A stretch of DNA of 64,000 nt from Myroides albus (GTDB lineage Bacteria > Bacteroidota > Bacteroidia > Flavobacteriales > Flavobacteriaceae): positions 19,966 to 83,965 of the forward strand of contig NZ_WMJX01000003.1 of NCBI RefSeq assembly GCF_009711045.1, given 5' to 3'. Below the pieces are notes generated by a model. The model ran no database searches. It saw only the letters and a list, made by a program, of their open reading frames with translations, and was not told the DNA's origin. The position numbers and the translations under genes were made by a program. Below are positions 9,488-17,000 of the stretch, piece after piece (position 1 is the stretch's first letter; each line of letters opens with the position of its first letter).

Positions 9488-9590
9488 TTTGCTTAATTTT
9501 TAATTTTATAAAATAGAATTTATATAGCCACTTACCACGTAAAGCAAAAGGCTTTACCCAGTAGAAAACTAAATTGGATAAAATAAAAAA

Positions 9591-9953
9591 TTAAGCGAGG
9601 GGTGGTTTTATAGAGTCAGCAGAAGTCAAATAGGCATATAGACTATTGTAACTATCGACAACTTTGGTATCAATCTTTGATTGTTGAACAAAGGGTAAAT
9701 CCCATTGTATGATTTGAAAGTATAAAACCTCAAAGTGAAGCTTCAATGCAGTTTTTCCAGCTAAAGGATTGTCCTCTTGAGCTGTTTTGGCTAATTCACT
9801 TTTCAGGTGACATGATCCATTACAAGAAAGTTCGGGTCTGTCTTTATTAATACAAAGCTCTTGTATAACATCATAGTTTATCACAAAGTCCAATACAGGA
9901 AATATTGGCTTCATGAAGAATAAAACTACTATGATTAATATACATCGTTTCAT
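9591..9953 (-). CDS. Small secreted Cys/His motif protein, first gene of the copper operon
   Basis: About 120 residues starting MKRCILIIVVLFF; an upstream in-frame ATG at 9968 would add five residues but falls inside a TATATTTG promoter element. One N-terminal membrane or signal segment is followed by ELCINKDRPELSCNGSCHLK, a Cys-rich motif (C-x10-C-x3-C-H) that could bind a metal. I recall similar small proteins beside copper-related genes in Bacteroidota, but the function is not established. It heads the operon with the lipoprotein and copper receptor. Confidence 0.65.
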   Translation of the reverse strand: MKRCILIIVVLFFMKPIFPVLDFVINYDVIQELCINKDRPELSCNGSCHLKSELAKTAQEDNPLAGKTALKLHFEVLYFQIIQWDLPFVQQSKIDTKVVDSYNSLYAYLTSADSIKPPLA

Positions 9954-10001
9954 GTTGCAAATATACACAGGATAGAAGTATTAATTCTATGACTTAAATC
10001 A
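9954..10001 (-). promoter_or_regulatory. Candidate promoter and Crp/Fnr-like palindrome of the copper operon
   Basis: On the minus strand a TATATTTG -7 element (9965-9958) lies immediately before the MKRC start codon, so the transcript would be nearly leaderless. No TTG is seen at -33. Instead TGATTTAAGTCA (9990-10001), an imperfect palindrome, is centred about 44 bp before the expected start of transcription, the place where class II Crp/Fnr activators bind. Inference only. Confidence 0.4.
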
Positions 10002-10075
10002 CTTTTGTGTCAATAATCAATAAAACTATTTAGATAATCAACTCTGTGTGATGTCTAAATTGGAATCCTTACATT

Positions 10076-10648
10076 TTAAGTTTCCCAACCTACCTCTATA
10101 TTTCCTCCATTAACATCAGTAGTTACTGATAGATGTATCTCTCCCATATCGATACCAGTAATATCATAAATGTAATTGATATCGTATTCTTTAGAAAAGT
10201 CATTTTGAGCTTGTACTGTTACGAGTATTAATTTCAGATTAGTGATAATTTTATCAACATTTTCAGAAGTGGGTTTGCCTAAGCCTATTTTTTTTAATTG
10301 CTCTTCATCAGTATTGTTTATAAAATAATCAATATGCTCTTTAGTCATTCCAGTAGGATGATAATAATCTTTTTTGATTGCTTTTAAGTTTTGTTCGTTT
10401 GCCAAAGGAAGTTTATAAACGAAAACAGCCTTGTTAATAATAAATCTTTCATAATCAATATACGTATGAATTGTATCAGTATTTATTATTATTTGCTGAA
10501 AGAGCTCTTCTTTGAAATCTTCAAAATCTCGATTGTTTGGGGTACCAATAGGAATTAAGTCAATTCTTGTAGGTGAGGGTTTACGCAGGATAAATATCCC
10601 TACCAATGCAGCAAGTATAACAAGGGTAAATGCGATTTTTCCCCTCAT
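10076..10648 (-). CDS. Hypothetical membrane-anchored protein
   Basis: 190 residues with one N-terminal hydrophobic segment (about 5-22, followed by RKP), then a soluble, mostly helical domain rich in Asp, Asn and Ile, ending DVNGGNIEVGWET. No motif recognised. The N-terminus could be an uncleaved signal-anchor, putting the domain in the periplasm. It stands alone, 75 bp beyond the copper operon start and in the same direction. Confidence 0.6.
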   Translation of the reverse strand: MRGKIAFTLVILAALVGIFILRKPSPTRIDLIPIGTPNNRDFEDFKEELFQQIIINTDTIHTYIDYERFIINKAVFVYKLPLANEQNLKAIKKDYYHPTGMTKEHIDYFINNTDEEQLKKIGLGKPTSENVDKIITNLKLILVTVQAQNDFSKEYDINYIYDITGIDMGEIHLSVTTDVNGGNIEVGWET

Positions 10649-11270
10649 AGTAGTATGCTCTTTTGTGGCAGAATAAAAATAATTATTTCCCTTATAAAGG
10701 GCTGATTATTAGTTTCTTTTGGTTGTTGGTGACTATGTGTTTAAGTCTGTTTATCCTTTTGGTAGGAGGATTAGCTTTACACTCAATGGCGTTAACAGAG
10801 TGAAGGGATAATCCTCAAAGTGGGATAGTCTATGCAATCAAGCAACAGACTACTGGCAATTTTACGTTTCTAATGTATATGTATGGAGAAGGAAATAATG
10901 GGGGATCTTGTGTTTTTCGCTATGAGAATTACATAGAGATAAAGGTCGGCGTGAACTAATTTTTCGCTGTTAGCGTAAAGGTTCTTAGAAAAGTAAGAAG
11001 TGGCAAACATGGCATTGTGTCTTAAGTAGAGTGATTTAGGAAGTTCAGGGAGATACTAAAAAGCTAAAAGTGCTTTTATAGGATTAAAAACGGCAGTTGA
11101 GCATCCTATCAAATGTCTTTTTAGTTCTATTTTGGAGAGGGTGGTCGGCTTGTGGTCGGCATGTGATCGGCTTAAAAGTACCTAAAATAAGCCGACCACT
11201 TACCTATCAATAGTCTATCATATGGGCATCAAGTGGCAGATAGTCATAAAGAGATGAAATCCTGAGGTAT
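10649..11270. other. Gene-free region with an 11-bp repeat block
   Basis: About 620 bp without a credible ORF on either strand. The only structure I see is the 11-bp direct-repeat block with an inverted copy at 11141-11199, listed separately. The remainder shows no recognisable RNA or gene remnant. Confidence 0.5.
11141..11199. repeat. Three 11-bp tandem repeats plus an inverted copy
   Basis: GTGGTCGGCTT, GTGGTCGGCAT and GTGATCGGCTT follow each other exactly (11141-11173). After 15 bp the inverted copy AAGCCGACCAC stands at 11189-11199. Transcribed, the third or first unit could pair with the inverted copy as a hairpin. The architecture recurs at 41799-41902 with different sequence. Confidence 0.85.
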
Positions 11271-11305
11271 AAAAAAAGCCAAGATAACAAGCTGTTATCT
11301 TGGCT
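11271..11305 (-). terminator. Terminator of the WYL-regulator operon
   Basis: On the minus strand: perfect 13-bp stem AGCCAAGATAACA/TGTTATCTTGGCT with a 3-nt loop, then seven T. It follows the stop codon of the 173-residue protein. Confidence 0.93.
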
Positions 11306-11329
11306 AACTATATTGTAAGGTAAGGTCTG

Positions 11330-11851
11330 TTATAGATTCAATTCCCCGCTATCACTCATCCCTAATGGAGCAGCAGTGCGCTCTATCCACTCTGGATTCT
11401 GAAGGCAAGATATGACATCCATTTTTAGTTTTGTCAGGAATCCTTCTCTTGCTTTTGATGCAATTTGATCTTCTATATTCGATGAGTTTTCTTTAAAGAA
11501 ATCCACTGTTTCTTCTGCAATATGCAATAAGGTAACCTGTGTTTGACCTCCTACTTGATAAGTGTCCAATACCTTATAGTAAGCACCTGATTGTATCATT
11601 ACCAATCCGTATTCTTCCATCTGAGGTACCAGTGCTGCTACATCTTTGGCATGTGCAGAAGCGATGAGGTAACGCATATTAGTCGCAAGTCCCCCTCCTT
11701 TATAAGTTGCGTCTGTGAAACCGCGTTCTTGTATAATCTGACCAATTTGATACTTATTGATGAGGTTTTGACTTAGCTCACAGTCGCGATAGAAAAGGGA
11801 TAACCCTGCAAAAGTCATATTGAATATTTCTTCTATTTGTTGTTTGTCCAT
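11330..11851 (-). CDS. Unknown 173-residue protein co-transcribed with a WYL regulator
   Basis: Cytosolic, alpha/beta protein without signal peptide or membrane segment; no family recognised. Visible features: an N-terminal helical part, YKGGGLATNMRYLIAS near residue 50, a beta-rich middle (YGLVMIQSGAYYKVLDTYQVGG) and a helical C-terminus. It lies 60 bp downstream of the WYL-regulator gene on the same strand and before a shared terminator, so it belongs to the left arm of the RtcB/SPFH/tRNA-like island. A role in RNA damage sensing or control is guilt by association only. Confidence 0.75.
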   Translation of the reverse strand: MDKQQIEEIFNMTFAGLSLFYRDCELSQNLINKYQIGQIIQERGFTDATYKGGGLATNMRYLIASAHAKDVAALVPQMEEYGLVMIQSGAYYKVLDTYQVGGQTQVTLLHIAEETVDFFKENSSNIEDQIASKAREGFLTKLKMDVISCLQNPEWIERTAAPLGMSDSGELNL

Positions 11852-11911
11852 ATACGGATTGATTGTATTCTTTGTAATTAAAGAAGGTAAAGGTAAGCGT
11901 TTTTTTTACGC

Positions 11912-12940
11912 TTAGTCTGTTTCTTCTTCTCTAAAATACAGATCATTCATCTTCATTACTCGTTTCATAATTTTCTTTTGAAGCAATTTGGGAGTAAGTA
12001 CTTTTACACTTTCCCCAAATCCGAGTATTTCTCTTTCCAGTTCGAAATTAAGCACGACATCTAAGCGTATCTTCATCCCTTCCTGATTTTCTTCGATGAC
12101 TTGTTGCGATGGATGAATCGGTTTGGTTTTGACATAAGGTGTATTATAAGCGTTTACCCATAGGATGACTTTCTGAGCTCTATCACTTTCTGTCTTGGTT
12201 ACCCCAAGCGTATCTTCGTAATATCTATCGAAGTCCACCCCTTCATATTCTTTATACGGTTCATTTGCTAAGGCATACACATTGAGGATACGGTCAAGTG
12301 CTAAGGTTAACAAATGCTTATTTGTACTACTGCGTACAACGACAAACCACCGGTTGCGGTACTCTTTTAATAAATAAGGATAGTATATATTCTTTGTAGC
12401 TTCTTTTGACTTGAAGGATTTGTATTCGATCAATAGGGTTTGTTTGTTCTTAATCGCCTCGTAGAGGGGGCTGATAAACTTGATTCCCTTTAATAGAGGG
12501 TTGCCTTCCATTTGTATATAGTTAGGCGCTTTCGTACTACGGGTAAGTAGGCTGTTATCCAACTTCGCAATGACTTCACTCATCTCATCTACTTGACTGA
12601 ATCCGTTGAGGTGTTTGAGTATAGCGACTACCTCTTTGAGCTTTTCGGTATCAGCATCGTTGATAGGAGAGTTTTTGATACTGTAATTCGGATCTTCGTA
12701 AGTATAGTATTTTCTGTCAACTACGATGATGGGGGCATTGTAGCCTAAACCTTCACTGCGCATGGCTTGTATGTCAAGTTGTATGGTACGCTTACTGATA
12801 CCTGTGTCTATGCCTTCGTATTCGTATAGGGCATCAGATACTTTCTCAATGAGGTCGTTCAACGTCCATTTTCTGAATCTGTTCTGTAGACATTCATCAA
12901 TAATTCGGTAGCGCAGAAGGGCTAATTTATTCGTTGCCAT
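11912..12940 (-). CDS. WYL-domain transcriptional regulator
   Basis: 342 residues. The N-terminal winged helix (about 1-85, including the SKRTIQLDIQAMRSE recognition region) is followed by a WYL domain (about 140-250) with LLIEYKSF and YYPYLLKEYRNRWFVVVRS, and a C-terminal extension (WCX). WYL domains bind nucleic-acid or nucleotide ligands and regulate phage-defence and RNA/DNA-repair genes in many bacteria. It diverges from the tRNA-like RNA/SPFH/rtcB unit. Two copies of one palindrome lie in the divergent gap and are the likely binding sites. The start at 12940 is 25 bp from a TATATTTG element. Confidence 0.88.
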   Translation of the reverse strand: MATNKLALLRYRIIDECLQNRFRKWTLNDLIEKVSDALYEYEGIDTGISKRTIQLDIQAMRSEGLGYNAPIIVVDRKYYTYEDPNYSIKNSPINDADTEKLKEVVAILKHLNGFSQVDEMSEVIAKLDNSLLTRSTKAPNYIQMEGNPLLKGIKFISPLYEAIKNKQTLLIEYKSFKSKEATKNIYYPYLLKEYRNRWFVVVRSSTNKHLLTLALDRILNVYALANEPYKEYEGVDFDRYYEDTLGVTKTESDRAQKVILWVNAYNTPYVKTKPIHPSQQVIEENQEGMKIRLDVVLNFELEREILGFGESVKVLTPKLLQKKIMKRVMKMNDLYFREEETD

Positions 12941-12964
12941 TACTTTTTAGCGTTTTATTCACTT

Positions 12965-13009
12965 CAAATATACATATTCTTCTCTTTATGTACGCAGTGT
13001 AGTTGCGTA
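12965..13009 (-). promoter_or_regulatory. Leftward promoter of the WYL regulator with operator copy 1
   Basis: On the minus strand a perfect TATATTTG -7 element (12972-12965) precedes the regulator start. Operator copy 1, TACGCAG-N5-TTGCGTA (12991-13009), covers about -27 to -45. This suggests autoregulation. Confidence 0.6.
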
Positions 13010-13087
13010 GTAGTGTTTTTTGTAAAATATTTTTATTTATAATTGATTGATATATAGTGTTTAATAAAGTATTTTGTAATTATTTAT

Positions 13088-13127
13088 ATCTACGCAATTT
13101 GATTGCGTAGATAGGTGTGCATCTTTG
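13088..13127 (+). promoter_or_regulatory. Rightward promoter of the tRNA-like RNA/SPFH/rtcB unit with operator copy 2
   Basis: Operator copy 2 is a perfect palindrome with 10-bp arms, ATCTACGCAA-TTTGA-TTGCGTAGAT (13088-13112). Its centre contains the TTTG that serves as -33 element. After TTG (13099-13101) an 18-bp gap leads to CATCTTTG (13120-13127), close to the TAnnTTTG -7 consensus. The regulator would thus sit directly on the -33 box. Transcription should start near 13134, leaving about 510 nt of leader before the SPFH gene. Confidence 0.65.
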
Positions 13128-13242
13128 TACTGTTCGAAAGATACAAACCTTGGAAGCGTTTCGGTATAGCGCAGAAGTAAGGGACAGTAGTTTACCTTAT
13201 CCTGTTTGTGATCAGAAGGACGACTAATATGGGATTAGTAAA

Positions 13243-13332
13243 CAATGTTCAAGTCGTAGGTTCGAATCCTACTGTTACCTCAGGGTAATATAGATCAGTT
13301 GGTAGATCAGAACAATTGCCTGTCACGCAATT
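13243..13332 (+). ncRNA. Circularly permuted tRNA-like RNA in the RNA-repair operon leader
   Basis: Read in the order second half then first half, the sequence gives a full tRNA fold. The acceptor stem is GGTAATA (13284-13290)/TGTTACC (13273-13279), 7 bp with one G-U. Then T8-A9, D-stem GATC/GATC with loop AGTTGGTA (A14, G15, G18 and G19 present), A26, and anticodon-position stem GAACA (13310-13314)/TGTTC (13246-13250). The variable loop is AAGTC with C48, and the T-stem GTAGG/CCTAC holds loop TTCGAAT. The acceptor ends are joined by tetraloop TCAG (13280-13283), so the RNA opens at the anticodon stem instead of the acceptor end. The stem may be extended as CAAT/ATTG with one bulged A. Just downstream an extra hairpin AATTGC-CTGTCAC-GCAATT (13314-13332) copies a tRNA-Asp anticodon arm (GTC). 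Known comparisons are the tRNA-mimicking module of bacterial Y RNAs (YrlA), permuted tRNA genes and permuted tmRNA. Which class this is cannot be settled here. Confidence 0.8.
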
Positions 13333-13644
13333 TTGGAGAAGCAGAGGAACTTCATTAAAAATCCTCTCCTATAAAAAGGTTCAGTCAAATAGTGTTTCTG
13401 TCTTTTTTCTTGCAGTCTTAGACTAAGAGAATAAAAGACAACTTATCAAAGCCTGTAAAAACAAGCTATACTCTGAAAGAGGAATAGGGGATGATATAGA
13501 GTGAATGACTTGCTCAGTGAGTTGTTCTGGGCTATACACAAGCTATTCTATTTCTAAGTGTACTTCTTTTTCCGCCTGAGGTAAGGGAGACCTATTTAGA
13601 CTGTTCTTTATGATAAAGACATAAAACATTAAAAATATAGAATC
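13333..13644 (+). other. Long leader between the tRNA-like RNA and the SPFH gene
   Basis: About 310 bp, no ORF. Contains AGAGGA/TCCTCT inverted repeats near 13343-13369 and a near-perfect small hairpin TCTTTAT-G-ATAAAGA (13605-13619) just before the SPFH start. No clear terminator separates the RNA from the SPFH gene, so it may be processed from the operon transcript. Confidence 0.45.
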
Positions 13645-14739
13645 ATGAAAAAGTTACAAGTAAAAACAAATCACGTTGCCTTAGTGTTTAAACAAGGAGA
13701 GTTGCAAAAAGTATATACTGCAGGTCAGTATTGGTTGTGGGGAGAGAGAGAAGTATTAGAATACAATATGGCTGAGGCATTCGGTATGCGTAGAGATATG
13801 GATGCCTTGTTGCAAAATGCAGAGTTAAATGCGATGCTTGAAGTAATCGATGTGATGGACAATGAGGTAGTGTTGGTTTATAGAAACAAGGTGTTTAATA
13901 ATGTATTAGGAGCTGGAAGACATATCTATTGGAAGGCTGCGAAGGAATACTCTTTTGAGCGATATAATACAGAAGGGTTAGCAGTAGATAAGTCAATAGC
14001 AAGAAATATCACTGGTAAGTCTAATATGCCAAGCTATGTGCGTATGTACACAGTTGGGGTGAATGAGAAAGGATTGTTATTCGTAGATGGACAGTTTCAA
14101 GAAATCTTGAATGCAGGTGAGTACAGATATTGGAAAAACGATATCAAGGTACAAATCACTTTAGTTGATATACGTCAGCAAGTGATGGATATGAATGGAC
14201 AGGAGATCTTGACAAAAGATAAAGTGCAGTTGCGTATCAACTTTAACTTGGTGTACCAAGTACAAGACTTATTGAAAGCTTATGTGGATAACAAAGAGGT
14301 AGAGAAACAGATGTACAATGTAGTTCAGTTAGTGTTGAGAGAGAAAGTAGGTAGAATGTCTTTTGACGAGTTGATGGAAAACAAGGAAAACTTGTCTACG
14401 GAGATCTTATCAGGAATAAAAGATGAGATTGCTACTTTAGGTATTGAGGTAAAAATGTGTGGTATCAAGGATATCATCTTGCCAGGAGATATCAGAGAGA
14501 TCATGAATCAGGTGTTGATCGCGGAGAAAAAAGCGCAAGCCAATATGATCACACGTAGAGAGGAAACAGCTGCTACACGTAGCTTGTTAAACACTGCTAA
14601 GTTGATGGAAGAAAACGAAATGCTAATGCGATTAAAAGAGATGGAATACATTGAGAAGATCGCTGATAAGGTAGGTGAGATCAGCTTGTCTGGTGGAGGT
14701 AATGTATTGAAACAATTGAAAGAGGTGTTTTCGAGGTAG
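13645..14739 (+). CDS. SPFH/band-7 domain protein (slipin-like)
   Basis: 364 residues. Three imperfect copies of a beta-module come first (about 9-40, 73-105, 139-170), each with a hydrophobic strand followed by GQYWLW, GRHIYW or GEYRYW. A band-7/SPFH core (about 165-290, KDKVQLRINFNLVYQV) and a charged helical C-terminus predicted to form a coiled coil (about 290-355) follow. Unlike typical slipins there is no N-terminal membrane segment, so it is probably cytosolic or peripheral and forms ring-like oligomers. It lies directly upstream of rtcB, as slipins do in several described RNA-repair operons. How it helps RtcB is unknown. Confidence 0.85.
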   Translation: MKKLQVKTNHVALVFKQGELQKVYTAGQYWLWGEREVLEYNMAEAFGMRRDMDALLQNAELNAMLEVIDVMDNEVVLVYRNKVFNNVLGAGRHIYWKAAKEYSFERYNTEGLAVDKSIARNITGKSNMPSYVRMYTVGVNEKGLLFVDGQFQEILNAGEYRYWKNDIKVQITLVDIRQQVMDMNGQEILTKDKVQLRINFNLVYQVQDLLKAYVDNKEVEKQMYNVVQLVLREKVGRMSFDELMENKENLSTEILSGIKDEIATLGIEVKMCGIKDIILPGDIREIMNQVLIAEKKAQANMITRREETAATRSLLNTAKLMEENEMLMRLKEMEYIEKIADKVGEISLSGGGNVLKQLKEVFSR

Positions 14740-14836
14740 TTTACGGTTTACAGTTTACAGTTTACGGTTTACGGTTTACAGTTTACAGTTTACAGTTTAC
14801 GGTTTACAGTTTACAGTTTACAGTTTACAGTTTACA
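14739..14836. repeat. Fourteen tandem GTTTACR heptamers
   Basis: Exactly 14 consecutive 7-bp units (GTTTACA or GTTTACG, 98 bp), beginning at the final G of the SPFH stop codon. They form the first half of the 386-bp SPFH-rtcB gap. Confidence 0.95.
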
Positions 14837-15104
<268 letters not shown>

Positions 15105-15125
15105 CTAATTTTAAATTGATAAAAA

Positions 15126-16556
15126 ATGAAAGATAATACACCAATTAATGGAAATGATTTAATGGCTTTAGGATACCCACAAACAGAATTGTTGGGTATT
15201 GCTCTGAAAGCAAACAAGAAGAGAACAGGTCTAACTAAAGTAGAGATGTTAGCCCATTATAAAATGGTATTAGATAAGGCGGAAGATTATATAAACCACC
15301 ATGTTTTTGGTAAGTTGGCCAAAGCTATTGTAGAAGGCGTAGGACAACGTGAAGAGGAGGATGTTATTCCACTAAGAGAACATGGCGTAGGGTATAGCAT
15401 CTATGGTAGCGAACATATAGAAGAAGGAGCTATCAAGCAGATGCAGACAGCAGCGAAGCTTCCTGTAGCAGTGGCGGGTGCTTTGATGCCTGATGCGCAT
15501 CAAGGCTATGGATTGCCTATCGGAGGAGTATTAGCGACAGAGAATGCTGTCATTCCTTACGGGGTAGGTGTAGATATCGGATGTAGAATGGCCTTGTCAA
15601 TCTTTGATATTAAGGGAGTGGAGTTCTACGGAATGGAAGGTTTGCTAAAAGAACAATTGGTTAAGCATACTAAGTTTGGAGCAGGTCATGGATTCCAAGG
15701 GCAGTATAAAGCACAACACGATATCTTAGATAGAGGAGAGTTTAACCTTAACCCTTTTATTAAGAACTTGCAAGATAAAGCATGGGAACAATTGGGTTCA
15801 TCGGGTGGAGGTAACCACTTTGTAGAATGGGGATTGATGGAGTTTCTGGAGCGTGATGAGGTGTTGAATATTGATAAGGGAACTTATTTAGCGTTACTAA
15901 CACATTCTGGTTCACGAGGAATGGGAGCGACTATAGCAGGTAGGTATACGCAGATCGCTAAGGATATCTGTAAGTTGCCTTATGAAGCAAAGAACTTAGC
16001 TTACCTTGACTTAAAATCAGAAGCAGGACAAGAGTATTGGGCGATGATGAACTTGGCAGGAGATTACGCTTCGGCCTGTCACGAGGTAATTCACGATAAG
16101 TTGACTAAAGCGATAGGTGCTGAGGTGTTAGCTAAGATAGAGAATCACCACAACTTTGCATGGAAAGAGATGTACCAAGGTAGAGAGGTTATTGTACACC
16201 GTAAAGGAGCTACTCCTGCGAGTAAAGGAGTGATGGGAATTATCCCAGGCTCTATGACCGCACCAGGATTCTTAGTGAGAGGTAAAGGAGAAGAGGACGC
16301 TCTAAACTCTGCTTCGCATGGAGCAGGACGTCAGATGAGTCGAACACAAGCAATCAAGAACCTGAAAGCAGAAGATATTAAGGCAGTATTAGCAGACTGT
16401 GGCGTGCAGCTAATCGGAGCGGGTAAAGATGAAGCGCCTATGGCGTATAAAGATATCCACCAAGTGATGGCTGCACAGGGAGAGTTAGTTGATGTCGTCG
16501 CGATGTTTACGCCTAAGATTGTGCGTATGGCAGATGATGGAAGTAGAGAGGATTAA
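15126..16556 (+). CDS. rtcB: RtcB-family RNA ligase
   Basis: 476-residue RtcB, which joins RNA ends bearing 2',3'-cyclic or 3'-phosphate to 5'-OH using GTP and Mn2+. Visible active-site elements: PDAHQG (Asp123, His125), GVDIGC (Asp150, Cys153), GGGNHF (Asn230, His231), THSGSRG (His260), ENHHNF (His341/342), VHRKGAT (His358) and ASHGAGR, whose His398 should be guanylylated. It is about 70 residues longer than the usual 408-residue bacterial RtcB, mainly at the N-terminus, and several motifs deviate (MPDAHQGYGLPIGG). It therefore belongs to a divergent RtcB branch. It is downstream of an SPFH gene and a tRNA-like RNA under a WYL regulator, which points to repair or maturation of tRNA-type RNA. 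No rtcA is present here. Confidence 0.93.
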   Translation: MKDNTPINGNDLMALGYPQTELLGIALKANKKRTGLTKVEMLAHYKMVLDKAEDYINHHVFGKLAKAIVEGVGQREEEDVIPLREHGVGYSIYGSEHIEEGAIKQMQTAAKLPVAVAGALMPDAHQGYGLPIGGVLATENAVIPYGVGVDIGCRMALSIFDIKGVEFYGMEGLLKEQLVKHTKFGAGHGFQGQYKAQHDILDRGEFNLNPFIKNLQDKAWEQLGSSGGGNHFVEWGLMEFLERDEVLNIDKGTYLALLTHSGSRGMGATIAGRYTQIAKDICKLPYEAKNLAYLDLKSEAGQEYWAMMNLAGDYASACHEVIHDKLTKAIGAEVLAKIENHHNFAWKEMYQGREVIVHRKGATPASKGVMGIIPGSMTAPGFLVRGKGEEDALNSASHGAGRQMSRTQAIKNLKAEDIKAVLADCGVQLIGAGKDEAPMAYKDIHQVMAAQGELVDVVAMFTPKIVRMADDGSRED

Positions 16557-17000
16557 GAAGTAAGGTTACAAGCTACAAGAGTAATCATGTGGCTTGTTGA
16601 TTTATACGTATAAAAAGGACTATTGTGACAGTATCACTATATAAAATTGGAGAAGTCAAAACATATACAGCTCTTGAAATAGGGGAAGTCAAACAATTGA
16701 AAGCGTAGGGTATTTAGTTGAAGAATTAGAGTAGTATGGAGGACAAGGCAAAAGAAGTTTACAGCTTCGTTGGGCAAAATTGCTTGTTGTTATAAAGGAA
16801 AGATATAGATGTATACTACATTTGGTTTTAATTGTTAGGCTGATAGTTTTATTATGCGTTTTTTAGGTAGAGTATAGGCAGTTTAGAGAATAATGATCTA
16901 CAATTTGCTGAAAGAGTAAAGTTAGTCGATAATAATTGTCTTTTTTCAATAGAAATAAGTACATTTACTAAGCTGAAAGTAAAGTAATAAGTTCTTGAAT
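16557..17000 (+). other. Gene-free stretch, possibly with a decayed coding remnant
   Basis: About 440 bp. Short in-frame stretches broken by stops (for instance around 16660-16860) look like a decayed gene, but I cannot assign a family. No terminator of note follows rtcB. Confidence 0.3.

Noticed and set aside
13284..13345. Ordinary linear tRNA-Asp gene
   Set aside because: Acceptor, D-arm and an Asp-type anticodon hairpin are there, but a 5-nt insertion precedes the anticodon stem and no T-arm or acceptor 3' strand follows; the matching T-arm and acceptor strand lie upstream, which supports the permuted reading.
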